A stretch of DNA of 64,000 nucleotides from Bog-473 sp963726135 (GCA_963726135.1 CAVSBE010000006.1:124001-188000); one strand, 5' to 3'. Positions 35,693 to 44,252 are shown, numbered from the stretch's first letter. Made by a program: numbers and translations. The notes: generated by a model not told the origin, from the sequence alone.

Positions 35693-36516
35693 TACTTGGT
35701 CGTTGTCGTGGACGAGGGTTTCGTCGTCGTGGTGGACGCGGGCGTCGTCGTGGTAGTGGACGGGGACGAGCTCGTCGGCGTGGTCGCGCCGGCGACGGTC
35801 GTGGTCGTCGTCGCAACGGGCTGGGTCCCGCTCAGCACCTGGAGCAGGGGCGAGATCGCCGACACCGGCTTCGGCAGTGACACATTGTCCGGCACGAACC
35901 CGACGGTGATGAGCTGGCGGTTGACGAATTTGAGGTCGGCGGGCTTGACCGTGGTGAGACCGCCGGTCTCCTCCACCTGGCTGCTCTTCCCGGATTGGGT
36001 GGACAGCACCCACCAGCGGGCCTTCACCTCACCCACTTTCCCGGCGTCGGGCGTTCCCGCCGCGCACTTCTCGCCGTTCTTGTACTGCGGAACCGTGGCC
36101 GACGGGTATTTCAGCGAGGTGTTCGTCAGCGTGAACCCGGTGTACCCCTCGGCGAACTTGCCCAGCGTCGCGTTGTTCCCGGCCTCGCTGGCGCTCTTGG
36201 GAGCAATGACCAGGACGCCGTTGCCAGTCGTGGTCAAGCCGGTCTTCGCCGTCGGCGGCGACGCCGCCAAGGCCGGCTCCGTGGTGCCGCAGATGTCGAA
36301 GGCGAGGGCGGCGTGCCACGTCGTGTTCGTCGTCGGCTGCACCACCGACGGAGTCTTGTTGTAGTTGTACTTGGCCAGCGCGACCGAGGCGATCCCGACC
36401 AGGACGATCACGACGAGCGCGGCATACCAGTTCACCGGCATCTGCCCGCGATAGGTGGCGCCACCGCCCGTTGCGGCGGCGCGGGCGACCGATTTCCCAG
36501 AAGAGCTTCTCGCCAT
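35692..36516 (-). CDS. Single-pass membrane protein with Thr-rich C-terminal tail
   Basis: ATG 36516 gives 274 residues. A basic N-terminus is followed by one membrane helix (WYAALVVIVLVGIASVALA). An extracytoplasmic domain of about 150 residues contains two Cys (FDICGTTEP, EKCAAGTPD), probably disulfide-bonded. A tail of about 50 residues is nearly all Thr/Ser/Pro (TTTTTVAGATTPTSSSPSTT), likely unstructured or glycosylated. I do not recognise the ectodomain. Its stop overlaps the nucleotidyltransferase start by one base and the BTAD regulator ends 14 bases upstream, so it is cotranscribed with sugar-nucleotide genes. A surface-polysaccharide link is inferred from that context. Confidence 0.75.
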   Translation of the reverse strand: MARSSSGKSVARAAATGGGATYRGQMPVNWYAALVVIVLVGIASVALAKYNYNKTPSVVQPTTNTTWHAALAFDICGTTEPALAASPPTAKTGLTTTGNGVLVIAPKSASEAGNNATLGKFAEGYTGFTLTNTSLKYPSATVPQYKNGEKCAAGTPDAGKVGEVKARWWVLSTQSGKSSQVEETGGLTTVKPADLKFVNRQLITVGFVPDNVSLPKPVSAISPLLQVLSGTQPVATTTTTVAGATTPTSSSPSTTTTTPASTTTTKPSSTTTTK

Positions 36517-36530
36517 GGCGGGACGCAACC

Positions 36531-37316
36531 CTACAGCCTGGCGGGGTGCCCTCCGGCGGCAGACGGACCCTCGAGCAGGTCACGGTAGAGGGCGGTCGTC
36601 TCGGGATGGAGGCAATCCTCCGGGACGGTCTCGCGCCGCCGCCCCGAGGGTCGGGCCGGCCGGCTGCCCACCTCGCCGGCCAGTGTCCGGAGCTCGGCCA
36701 TGGCGGAGCGCAGCCCTGCTCGATTGCCCTGGGCCGACGTGGCTCGCAGCAGCGCCCGGTACAGCCGCTCGTCGTAGGGGCTGACGAGCAGCGCACGGCG
36801 GACCATCCATGCCGCCTCGGCGCCGCGGCCGCACCGGACCAACGCGTCGGCGCCGCGCAGCGCGGTGCGGGCAACCATCGACTCGATGTCCGACTGCGTG
36901 CCGTCGAAGACAGCCCAATCGGTGCGGTGCAGACCGTCGAAGAGCGGGCCTCGGATCAACCGCATCGCGCGCAGGAGCGGCTCCGGGTCCGCCGACGCCG
37001 AGAGAGACGCGAAGCGCTCGACGTCGGTCGTCACGGACTCGCGTAGGCGGAGGGTGGCACCGCGCGGGAGGTGCGCCGTGCCGTCCTGTGCCCGGCCCAG
37101 CGCCCGTCGGGCATCTGAGCAGGTCGAGTGCACCGTGGAAGGTGAGACGGACCGGTCGGGCCAGATCGCCAGCGCCCACTCCGCGTGACGGACGCCTCGT
37201 CGGTGCAATGCCAGGTACACGACGAGCTCCAGTGCTGCCGAGCGGTGAAAGGCCTCCGCGGCGCCGCGCACGGCGACGGGACCGAGGACCGCGACTTCGA
37301 CGCCGTCGTGGGTCAC
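36531..37316 (-). CDS. BTAD-domain transcriptional regulator (SARP-like, short)
   Basis: The 261-residue protein resembles the N-terminal half of SARP/AfsR regulators. A winged-helix-like segment (about residues 6-80: VEVAVLGPVAVRG, ALELVVYLALHRRGVRHAEW, VHSTCSDARRALGRA) precedes a bacterial transcriptional activation domain of TPR-like helices (about 95-250: DVERFASLSASADPEPLLRA, GRGAEAAWMVRRALLVSPYD, RLYRALLRATSAQGNRAGL). There is no ATPase or sensor domain. It heads the operon with the membrane protein, nucleotidyltransferase and epimerase, so it may regulate surface glycan synthesis. GTG 37316 lacks a ribosome binding site. The tRNA gene lies 28 bases upstream on the same strand. Confidence 0.82.
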   Translation of the reverse strand: MTHDGVEVAVLGPVAVRGAAEAFHRSAALELVVYLALHRRGVRHAEWALAIWPDRSVSPSTVHSTCSDARRALGRAQDGTAHLPRGATLRLRESVTTDVERFASLSASADPEPLLRAMRLIRGPLFDGLHRTDWAVFDGTQSDIESMVARTALRGADALVRCGRGAEAAWMVRRALLVSPYDERLYRALLRATSAQGNRAGLRSAMAELRTLAGEVGSRPARPSGRRRETVPEDCLHPETTALYRDLLEGPSAAGGHPARL

Positions 37317-37344
37317 ACGGGGGAACGGTCGACGGTGCGCTGCG

Positions 37345-37418
37345 TGGGGGCGGAGGGATTCGAACCCTCACTGGGGACGGTTTAAGCGCCCTGCCTCTGC
37401 CTGTTGGGCTACGCCCCC
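37345..37418 (-). tRNA. tRNA with anticodon UAA (reads UUA, Leu) but class I variable loop
   Basis: The 74-base cloverleaf is complete. The seven-base-pair acceptor stem GGGGGCG/CGCCCCC has discriminator A. The anticodon stem GGGCG/CGTCC holds loop CTTAAAC (anticodon UAA). The T arm is GAGGG-TTCGAAT-CCCTC. The D stem is short (GCC/GGC). The variable loop is only five bases (CCAGT), whereas leucine tRNAs normally have a long variable arm. CCA is not encoded. Amino-acid identity is therefore not certain. No suppressor function follows from the anticodon, which pairs with UUA. Confidence 0.85.
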
Positions 37419-37472
37419 GCGGAGACCATTCTTGACCGGGTGGGGCACCGCCGCGAGGATGGCCCGGTCGCG

Positions 37473-39059
37473 TCACCGGTGCGCCGGTAAGCCGGGTATG
37501 CCGGCCACGAGAGGCCGGTGCCGCTCGAGGACGGCCAGTTCCTGGTTCCGCGGCGCGTCCACGGGCCCGGTCCGTGCACCGAAGATCATCGTGGCGCGAT
37601 CAGCGGGGTCCCAGGGGCGCCACGCGCCGATCCCGTCGTGACCGGGGTTCCCATTGCTGGCGAAGGCGAGCCATGCCCTCTGCATTTCGTCCGAGAGCGC
37701 CTCGACAGCAGGCCCAGCGCCGGAGAAGACCTGCACCATGGGAAGGTGCACCGCCCCGAAGACGAAGGGCAGCTCGAGCGCATGACAGGAGCCCAGGATC
37801 CCCCCGAAGGCCGGAGACTCCCAGTCGAACAGGTACACGTAGGCACGCGAGCCCCGGGCAACGTGCGCCGCGGCCAGCTGGAGGCTCGGCCAGCGGAAGA
37901 CGATGTCGGTACCGACGGCCACCCAGATGTCCCTGGCCTCGACGGATTCCGAGCGGGCGCGTCGGGCCGTCCGGTACGCGTCGATGACCTCGTCGGCGGA
38001 CATGTCGGGAACGGCATTGGCGACCCAGCGCTGCGTGCCCTGCTCGTCGAGCGCCATGAGCGCCGGGTTTCCCAATCCGAACAGGGTCAGCTCGTCGCGG
38101 TTGGTGCCGATCAGCAGATCGACCCCCGTCGCGCTGCCCTTCACCACTGCGGCCAGGGGGTGCTCGGGCAGGAACACGCCGTCGACCACCGGCAGGAAGG
38201 GCAGCGGCATCATGCCCGGGTCCGGACGCCGCCTTCCAATCTCCTCGGTGGCGGCGACCAGTTCGGTCGCAGGTATACCCTCCAGCGACTCCCGGTCGCA
38301 CGACGCGATTCCCAAGACGGCCGCCACGCGCTCGGCGGATCGCTCGGCGTCCGTGATCGAGTGCACGTGCACCCCTCCGCTCTGCACGACCGCACGTCGG
38401 AAGAAACCCTTGGCGCGAGGCGTTCCGAGCAGTGTGGCCACACTGAAACCTCCGGCGGACTCGCCGAAGATCGTGACGTTGTCCGGATCGCCGCCGAAGG
38501 CCGCGATGTTGTCGCGCACCCACATCAGCGCCGCCTGCTGGTCGTGGATGCCCCAGTTGCCCACGAGCCCGTCCGGATCGGCCAGGCCGCGGTGACCGAG
38601 GAAGCCGAGAGCACCAAGCCGGTAATTGATGGTGACCACGACGGCGTCGCCGTTTCGCACCAGGTTGCCTCCCCGGTACAAGAACACCGACCCGCTGCCC
38701 GAAGTGAACCCACCCCCGTGGATGAAGACCATGACCGGCCGACCCCGCCCGGGCTCCGACGTCGGTGTCTCGGGTAGCTGCGGGGTCCAGACGTTGAGCG
38801 AGAGGCAGTCCTCGCTGTGGGGCTCGGACGCCTCGGGGTCCGAGGGGCTGGTGATGCCGGGCACGGCGGCCGACTGCGGTGCGATGGGGCCGAACGTCGA
38901 CGCGTCACGCACCTCGTCCCATGCCTCGGCGGGCAAGGGTGGCCGCCAGCGAAGCTCGCCGACGGGCGCCCGCGCATAGGGAATCCCCGAGAACGACCAC
39001 AGGTCGCCGCGCCACGTGCCCCTGAGCCTCCCCTGGGCGACCGACACGACACCTTTCAC
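37473..39059 (-). CDS. Type B carboxylesterase
   Basis: The 528-residue alpha/beta-hydrolase has the type B signatures FSGIPYARAPVGELRWRPP near the N-terminus, SEDCLSLNVWTP and the oxyanion-hole HGGGF. The nucleophile elbow is TIFGESAGGFS with Ser at about 201; GTNRDELTLF and ILGSCHALELPFVFG contain the expected acid and His regions. It hydrolyses esters; the natural substrate is unknown. There is no signal peptide, so it is probably cytoplasmic. A good promoter (TTGACC-17-TATGGT) ends eight bases before GTG 39059. It is divergent from the NlpC/P60 gene and monocistronic. Confidence 0.93.
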   Translation of the reverse strand: MKGVVSVAQGRLRGTWRGDLWSFSGIPYARAPVGELRWRPPLPAEAWDEVRDASTFGPIAPQSAAVPGITSPSDPEASEPHSEDCLSLNVWTPQLPETPTSEPGRGRPVMVFIHGGGFTSGSGSVFLYRGGNLVRNGDAVVVTINYRLGALGFLGHRGLADPDGLVGNWGIHDQQAALMWVRDNIAAFGGDPDNVTIFGESAGGFSVATLLGTPRAKGFFRRAVVQSGGVHVHSITDAERSAERVAAVLGIASCDRESLEGIPATELVAATEEIGRRRPDPGMMPLPFLPVVDGVFLPEHPLAAVVKGSATGVDLLIGTNRDELTLFGLGNPALMALDEQGTQRWVANAVPDMSADEVIDAYRTARRARSESVEARDIWVAVGTDIVFRWPSLQLAAAHVARGSRAYVYLFDWESPAFGGILGSCHALELPFVFGAVHLPMVQVFSGAGPAVEALSDEMQRAWLAFASNGNPGHDGIGAWRPWDPADRATMIFGARTGPVDAPRNQELAVLERHRPLVAGIPGLPAHR

Positions 39060-39067
39060 GCTCGAGC

Positions 39068-39096
39068 ACCATACGGACGGAGACCGTTGCGGTCAA
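39068..39096 (-). promoter_or_regulatory. Promoter of the carboxylesterase gene
   Basis: On the minus strand, TTGACC (39096-39091) and TATGGT (39073-39068) are separated by 17 bases, close to the sigma-A consensus. GTG 39059 lies eight bases beyond the -10 box, so the leader is zero to two bases long. Confidence 0.7.
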
Positions 39097-39179
39097 TCGT
39101 GCGCACAGTGAGCGTCCCGCGAACTCGGCTGCAACCGGACCGAAACGGGCGGATGCCTATTTTGCCACTGCCCAGCCAT

Positions 39180-39185
39180 TACGCT
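39180..39185 (+). promoter_or_regulatory. Candidate -10 box (TACGCT) for the NlpC/P60 gene
   Basis: TACGCT ends seven bases before GTG 39193, and no ribosome binding site is visible. This favours the upstream GTG as a leaderless start over GTG 39238. A -35 box is not obvious. Confidence 0.45.
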
Positions 39186-39192
39186 TTGCGCC

Positions 39193-40453
39193 GTGTGTGC
39201 AGTGAATTGTCGGGGCACTGTCCGCAGGCGGGCCCATGTGAGCAGAGCGATCGTTATCGCGGCGTTCCTCGGTGTGTGGCTGTCGACCGCATCGGGCGCC
39301 GGTGCGACGACGTCGACCACCCTTCCGGGGCCGGCACCCAACCAGTCTCAGATCAACGCGACACAGTCGCAGGTCGCCCAAATCGAGAGCACCCTGGTCC
39401 AGGAGGAGCAGCAGAGCTCCATCTTGGACGACAAGTACAACACGGCAGTGCAGAACCTCCAAGACGCGCAGGCCGCGCTCCAGGCGATCGCGGCGAGCCT
39501 CGTACATGCCCGGTCGGCGGTCGAGGCCGACAAGCGGCAGGTGAGGACGGACGCTGTTGCGGCGTATGTGTACGCCACACCCCAGACCGGGTTCGCGTCC
39601 TACTTCTCTTCGTCGGCGACCCTGAACCAAGCCCGCAACCAGTACACGGACCAGATCGTCGGCAACCTGACGATGGACGAAACTGCGCTCGAGCACTCAG
39701 AGACGCGCCTGCAGACGGAGCAGGACCAGCAGCAGACCGTGGCCGCGCAGGCCCAGTCCGAGGCCGCGCAGGCGAAGTCGTTGGCACAAGCCAACCAACA
39801 AGAGGCCGCGGCGACGAAGGCGACTCTCGCCCAGGTGCAGGGTCAGCTGGCTCAGGAGGTGGCGCAGGCCGCCATCCAAGAGGCTCAGCAGGAAGCGGCG
39901 GCGGCGGCGAGCGCGGCCAGTGCGGCACAGCAGCAGCAGGCAGCCGCGGCAGCGGCAACGGCGGCCACCGTCGCCGGGGTGGTCGGCGGCGCGTCCAGTG
40001 GCGCGGCGGCCACGAACGCCGCCAACCAGGCGGGCGGCCCGACGGGTCCCATCGGCGGGTCGTCGCAGGGCGGCTCCGGCGGGATGGCTGCCGTACAGGC
40101 TGCCGTCTCGCAGTTGGGCGTGCCCTACGTCTTCGGCGGCGAGCAGCCCGGCGCCGGTTTCGATTGCTCGGGCCTGGTGCAATGGGCCTGGGCGCAAGCG
40201 GGTGTGTCCATCGCGCCGGACGACCGAGTCGGAGTGGCCCTCCCTCACCCACGTGCCGCTGAACGCCCTCCAACCCGGCGACCTGCTCTTCTATTACAAC
40301 CTGGACGGAGACAACCAGGTGGACCACGTCGTCATGTTCACGGGATCGGGGCCCTACGGGACCGACACCGTCATTCAGGCCCCATTCACCGGGTCCACCG
40401 TGTCGTACTCCCCCATCTTCACCGCAGGGCTCATCGGGGCGGCCCGGCCCTAG
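39193..40453 (+). CDS. Secreted NlpC/P60 peptidoglycan endopeptidase with coiled coil (one frame break)
   Basis: The protein has a signal peptide (SRAIVIAAFLGVWLSTASGA), then a long Gln/Ala-rich coiled coil (about residues 50-260). A C-terminal NlpC/P60 domain follows. The catalytic Cys is in GAGFDCSGLVQWAW. The rest of the domain (SLTHVPLNALQPGDLLFYYN and catalytic His in VDHVVMFTGS) is read one frame over after about 40214, ending at TAG 40451-40453. Such enzymes (RipA/PcsB type) cut peptidoglycan stem peptides during cell separation, with the coiled coil holding the enzyme at the divisome. If the frame break were real, the enzyme would lose its His. GTG 39238 is an alternative start directly before the signal peptide. 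Confidence 0.85.
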
Positions 40454-40536
40454 AGGCAGGTGCCGGACGGGGTCGACGCGGCCCCGGGGCAATCACGCGG
40501 GCCCTCGGGCCAGGAACCACGCACTCGGGCGATCGG

Positions 40537-40542
40537 TACGAT
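40537..40542 (+). promoter_or_regulatory. -10 box (TACGAT) of a leaderless plsC-like promoter
   Basis: TACGAT ends exactly six bases before ATG 40549 with no ribosome binding site between. It separates the acyltransferase gene from the NlpC/P60 gene, whose frame would otherwise appear to run into it. Confidence 0.6.
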
Positions 40543-40548
40543 GGCCCG

Positions 40549-41430
40549 ATGGCCAACGGGCGCCCGGTCACGGGTGAGAGGAACCGATCGACGGCCATCG
40601 TCCCGATCCGTGTCAGGACGGACGACGCCGAGGAGCAGGAGGATCCCCGGCTGTCCGACGTCGACGAATGGGGACGATCCGAGCGGACCCGTGTGCTGGC
40701 ACGCGCGATCTACGAGCCCATCTACTCCAAGTGGTTCCGTGCCGAATGGGATGGGCTCGAGAAGATCCCCGCCGACGGGGGCGCGCTGCTCGTCGCGAAC
40801 CACGCCGGGGCGATTCCCTCCGACGCCCCGGTCATCATGCACGGGATCGAGAAGGAGCTCGACCGCGCGGTCTACGGGCTCGCCGACTACTTCTTCCGGA
40901 CGGTGCCGGTCATCGGGACCCTGTGGGCCCGCGCCGGCGGAGTGTCGGCCCGGCCCGCCAACGCCTATCGCCTGCTGAAAGAGCAACGGCAGCTTGCCCT
41001 CGTCTTCCCCGAGGGGACGAAGGGCCCGTCCAAGTCCTTCACCGACCGCTACCAGCTGCGGCGGTTCGGCCGCGGTGGCTTCGTCGAGATTGCGATGCGA
41101 GCCGGCGTCCCCGTCATCCCCATCGCCGTGGTGGGCTCGGAGGAGGCGATGCCCGTGATCATGCGCCTGCCCACGTTGGCCAAGGCTCTCGGCGTCCCTT
41201 ACTTTCCGATCACCGCCAACCTCTTCGCCTTCGGACCTCTCGGCGTCGTGACACCCTTCCCGGCCAAGATCAAGCTGCGGGTGCTCGATCCCGTCCGATT
41301 CGACGTGCCCGCCGACCAGGACCGGTACTCCAAGAGCCGGATCATGGAGGAGTCCGAGCAGATCCGTTCACAGCTCCAAGAGGCCGTCTACGACATGCTG
41401 CGTGATCGGCGCAGCGTCTGGTTCGGTTGA
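40549..41430 (+). CDS. 1-acyl-sn-glycerol-3-phosphate acyltransferase (PlsC family)
   Basis: The 293-residue PlsC-type acyltransferase shows GALLVANHAGAIPSDAPVI (an NHAGxxxxD variant of the HX4D catalytic motif), RAGGVSARPANAYRLLKEQR and VFPEGTKGPSKSF for phosphate binding. VPVIPIAVVGSEEAMPVI is also present. It would acylate lysophosphatidate or a related lipid at the membrane face. An N-terminal acidic stretch of about 40 residues precedes the domain. It is followed after four bases by an atypical epimerase, a pairing that is frequent in actinobacteria; the two probably act on one lipid pathway. ATG 40549 is supported by the TACGAT box six bases upstream. Confidence 0.9.
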   Translation: MANGRPVTGERNRSTAIVPIRVRTDDAEEQEDPRLSDVDEWGRSERTRVLARAIYEPIYSKWFRAEWDGLEKIPADGGALLVANHAGAIPSDAPVIMHGIEKELDRAVYGLADYFFRTVPVIGTLWARAGGVSARPANAYRLLKEQRQLALVFPEGTKGPSKSFTDRYQLRRFGRGGFVEIAMRAGVPVIPIAVVGSEEAMPVIMRLPTLAKALGVPYFPITANLFAFGPLGVVTPFPAKIKLRVLDPVRFDVPADQDRYSKSRIMEESEQIRSQLQEAVYDMLRDRRSVWFG

Positions 41431-41434
41431 TGCG

Positions 41435-42472
41435 ATGAGCCGACGCGTCCTCGTCACCGGCGCCGACACCTTCTGGGGTGGCCGGATGGTCCAGGCCCTC
41501 GAGACCGACCCGAGCATGGACGTGATCTTGGGCATGGGCACGCGGGTCCCGTCCGTCCCGTTCGAGCGGGCCGAGTTCGTCCGCGCCGACCAGAACTACT
41601 CCATCCTGAACCGGATCGTGAAGGCGACCCAGGTGGACACGATCCTCCACACGTTCATGATCACGAACTCGGCCACGGTGCCGAGGCGCGCCATGCACGA
41701 GATCAATGTCATCGGGACCATGAACCTCCTCGCGGCGGCCGGGACCGCCGGCTCGTCGGTGCGCCACATCGTCGTGAAGTCCTCGACGCTCGTCTACGGC
41801 TCTGCGGCAAGTGACCCGAACACCTTCCACGAGGACACGCCCCGTACCAGCCAGGTGCGCAACAGCGTCGAGCGCGCGCTGGTCGAGGCCGAAGGGCTCG
41901 TGCGGGACTTCTCGGAGGACAACCCGGCCACGCGGGTGACCGTTCTCCGCTTTGCCAACGTCCTCGGGACCCACCTGGCCACGCCGATCAGCCGCAATCT
42001 CTCACGGCCCGTCTGTCCGGCCATCTTCGGGTTCGACCCTTTGTTGCAGTTCGTCGAGGAGGACGACGTCGTCCGTGCCCTTCTGCACGTCACCCGGGAC
42101 AGCATCCCCGGGCTCTACAACGTGGCGGCCGACGGCCGCCTTCCCTGGAGCGAAGTCGCGGCGATCTGTGGGACGCGCCTCGTCCCCATCTCCCCGTTCA
42201 GCCCGCTGAAGATCCGGCCCCTCACCCGGCTGTTCGACCTGCCCGAAGAGCTCGAAGACCTTCTGCGCTACGGTCGGGGCGTCGACACGCGCCGGTTCGC
42301 CGCCACCAGTTTCACCTACAACGCCACGAGCGCGGGTGCGGTGCGCTCCTTCATCCGGGCGCTGCGCTTGAGCCGGCAATCGGGCAAGAAGCCACTGTCC
42401 TACACGTACGAGCACGACGTGGAGCAATTCTTCCGACATTCACCGTCGGTCGTCGGCACCAACGACAACTGA
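41435..42472 (+). CDS. Atypical NAD-dependent epimerase/dehydratase
   Basis: The 345-residue extended SDR has the Rossmann start RRVLVTGADTFWGGRMVQAL and substrate-side VVKSSTLVYGSAASDP. The region where YxxxK should lie reads SQVRNSVERALVEAEG, without the catalytic Tyr-Lys pair. It may therefore bind a nucleotide without classical epimerase chemistry. The C-terminal third (FVEEDDVVRALLHVTRDSIP, DLLRYGRGVDTRRF) matches actinobacterial proteins found next to PlsC acyltransferases. It starts four bases after the acyltransferase stop and ends two bases from the convergent GNAT gene. The substrate is unknown. Confidence 0.85.
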   Translation: MSRRVLVTGADTFWGGRMVQALETDPSMDVILGMGTRVPSVPFERAEFVRADQNYSILNRIVKATQVDTILHTFMITNSATVPRRAMHEINVIGTMNLLAAAGTAGSSVRHIVVKSSTLVYGSAASDPNTFHEDTPRTSQVRNSVERALVEAEGLVRDFSEDNPATRVTVLRFANVLGTHLATPISRNLSRPVCPAIFGFDPLLQFVEEDDVVRALLHVTRDSIPGLYNVAADGRLPWSEVAAICGTRLVPISPFSPLKIRPLTRLFDLPEELEDLLRYGRGVDTRRFAATSFTYNATSAGAVRSFIRALRLSRQSGKKPLSYTYEHDVEQFFRHSPSVVGTNDN

Positions 42473-42474
42473 GC

Positions 42475-43095
42475 TCAGACGCGCAACCAGTCCCCCATCA
42501 GCTGCGGCTCACGGGTCGCCCACTCCTCAGCGGTGATCGCGTAGCGCACATGGTCCTCCCATGCGCCATCGATCTCGAGAAAGCGCTGCGCAATCCCCTC
42601 CTCACGGATATCGAGCTTCTCGACCACACGCCGGCTGGCCAGGTTCCTCGGGATGATGGAGATCTCCACGCGATGCAGCGAGATGGCCTCGAAGGCGAAG
42701 CGCAACGTGACCACGACCGCTTCGGGAACGAGACCCCGGCCCGCCAACGCCTCGTCGATCCAGTAGCCGATGAACGCGCTCTGGAACGGCCCGCGCTGAA
42801 TGGAAGAGAGCGTCACCTCGCCGGCGAAGCGCTCCCCCACGAAGATCCCAAAGCCGTAGCCGGTGCCGAGGTGGCGCTCCCTCTCGCGGATGCCGCAGCG
42901 GGCCGCGAAGCTGGGCCGGTCCTCGGACGGCACGGGCGCGCCCTTGGGGCGCGGTTCCCAACGCAGAAGCCAGTCCGCGCAACGCGTCCGCACCTCGTGC
43001 CACGCAGGGAAGTCGTCCTCGGTCAACGACCGCAGGAGGACTCGCTTGCCCCGCAACTCCAACGGCGCGTGCCGCACCGCTCTGGCGGCGCTCAC
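42475..43095 (-). CDS. GNAT-family N-acetyltransferase (RimJ/RimL-like)
   Basis: The 206-residue acetyltransferase opens ELRGKRVLLRSLTEDDFPAW. It contains GYWIDEALAGRGLVPEAVVV (acetyl-CoA pyrophosphate loop) and HRVEISIIPRNLASRRVVEK, all typical of the RimJ/RimL branch that acetylates protein N-termini or small amines. GTG 43095 overlaps the stop of the aminotransferase gene by four bases when the latter is read in its corrected frame. In other actinobacteria a RimJ-like gene is often found near molybdenum or ribosomal genes; the present pairing with an aminotransferase gives no clear substrate. Confidence 0.88.
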   Translation of the reverse strand: MSAARAVRHAPLELRGKRVLLRSLTEDDFPAWHEVRTRCADWLLRWEPRPKGAPVPSEDRPSFAARCGIRERERHLGTGYGFGIFVGERFAGEVTLSSIQRGPFQSAFIGYWIDEALAGRGLVPEAVVVTLRFAFEAISLHRVEISIIPRNLASRRVVEKLDIREEGIAQRFLEIDGAWEDHVRYAITAEEWATREPQLMGDWLRV

Positions 43096-44181
43096 CGCCC
43101 GAGCACCTCCCGCAGAGCTCCCAGCAGCGCGAGGACGTTCCTCCGCCGCGCCGTGTGCCCCATACAGCCGATACGCCAGACCAGTCCGGACAGCTGTCCC
43201 GCTCCGGCCCCGATCTCAATGCCGTAGGAGCCGAGGAGGTCGCCGGCGGACCAGTGCCTCGTCGACGTCGCCGGGCACCCGGACCGTCGTCAGCTGGGGC
43301 AGGCGGTGCTCGGCCTGGACGAGCAGTTCGAGGCCCAGGTCGGCCAAACCCTGCTGCAACAAGGCGCCGCACTCGGCGTGGCGCTGCCAGGCCGCCGCCA
43401 GTCCCTCGTCGAGCAGCGCCCCCAGACCGGCGTGCAGCGCCGCCACCATGGCCACCGGTGCCGTGTGGTGGTACACGCGCCCCCCGCCCGGGTTGTCGTT
43501 CACGTAGCGAGCGAGGAGGTTGAGATCGAGGTACCAGCTCGACGGCCGCTCGACGAGCCGAGCCATGGCCCGGTCCGAGACGGTGAGCGGGGAGAGCCCT
43601 GGCGGGACGCCCAGGCACTTCTGGGTGCCGCTGTAGGCGATGTCCACGGCCCAGTCGTCGACGGCCACCGGGATGCCTCCGAGAGACGTCACCATGTCGA
43701 CCAGGAGGAGCGCCGCTCCCTTTCCCCGCCCGAGCGGCTCGATCTCGTTGCGAACGCCGGTCGACGTCTCGGCGTGCACGACGGCGATGATCGCCGGGGA
43801 CGGGTGTGCCGCAAGCAGCCGTTCAGGGTCGATCGGCAGTCCCCATTCGGCGTCGACGCGAACGACCTCGGCGCCCTGGCGGCAGGCCACCTCGCACATC
43901 CGGTCGCCGAAGACCCCGTTGACACCGACCACGACGGGATCACCGGGCCGCACGAAGTTCACGAAGGACGCCTCCATCCCCGCCGACCCGGTACCGCTGA
44001 CCGGCAGGGTCAAACCGTTGGAGGTTCCGAAGACCCGGCGGAGGCGTTCGTTCGTGCTGTCGAGTACCTCCAGGAACTGTGGGTCGAGGTGCCCGAGCAC
44101 GGGCCCCGCCAGCGCCATGGTGACTTCCGGGTACGGATTCGAGGGCCCCGGTCCCATGAGCAGGCGGTCGGATATACCCAC
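43092..44181 (-). CDS. Class V aminotransferase (alanine-glyoxylate / serine-pyruvate type), one frame break
   Basis: This is a PLP enzyme of the AGXT/PucG group. It starts LLMGPGPSNPYPEVTMALAG, has LPVSGTGSAGMEASFVNFV, HAETSTGVRNEIEPLG, the Asp in LLLVDMVTSLGGIPV and the PLP lysine in AYSGTQKCLGVPPGLSPL. In the main frame it stops shortly after VDEALVRR. One frame over, the family C-terminus continues as LLGSYGIEIGAGAGQLSGLV and WRIGCMGHTARRRNVLALLG and ends at TGA 43094-43092, overlapping the GNAT start. One base near 43245 is therefore probably wrong. It converts glyoxylate or ureidoglycine/serine-type substrates; the physiological substrate is open. GTG 44181 is the start. Confidence 0.88.
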
Positions 44182-44246
44182 CGGCGCATCGTGTCAGGTC
44201 CACGCTCACCTGCGCCAACGCGCCCGGGCCTTACCGCGATGTCCAC

Positions 44247-44252
44247 TAGATT
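44247..44252 (+). promoter_or_regulatory. -10 box (TAGATT) of a leaderless glycosyltransferase promoter
   Basis: TAGATT ends exactly six bases before GTG 44259. No ribosome binding site is present in the 77-base divergent gap. The arrangement matches the boxes before cofD, the PlsC gene and the DUF2142-like gene. Confidence 0.6.

Noticed and set aside
37379..37385. Reading the tRNA as a UAA stop suppressor
   Set aside because: The anticodon is 5'-UAA-3', which pairs with the UUA codon; a UAA suppressor would need 5'-UUA-3'.
39193..41430. Apparent fusion of NlpC/P60 peptidase and PlsC acyltransferase in one frame
   Set aside because: The peptidase C-terminus lies one frame over and ends at 40453; the acyltransferase has its own ATG with a TACGAT box. 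The continuity is a by-product of the frame break.
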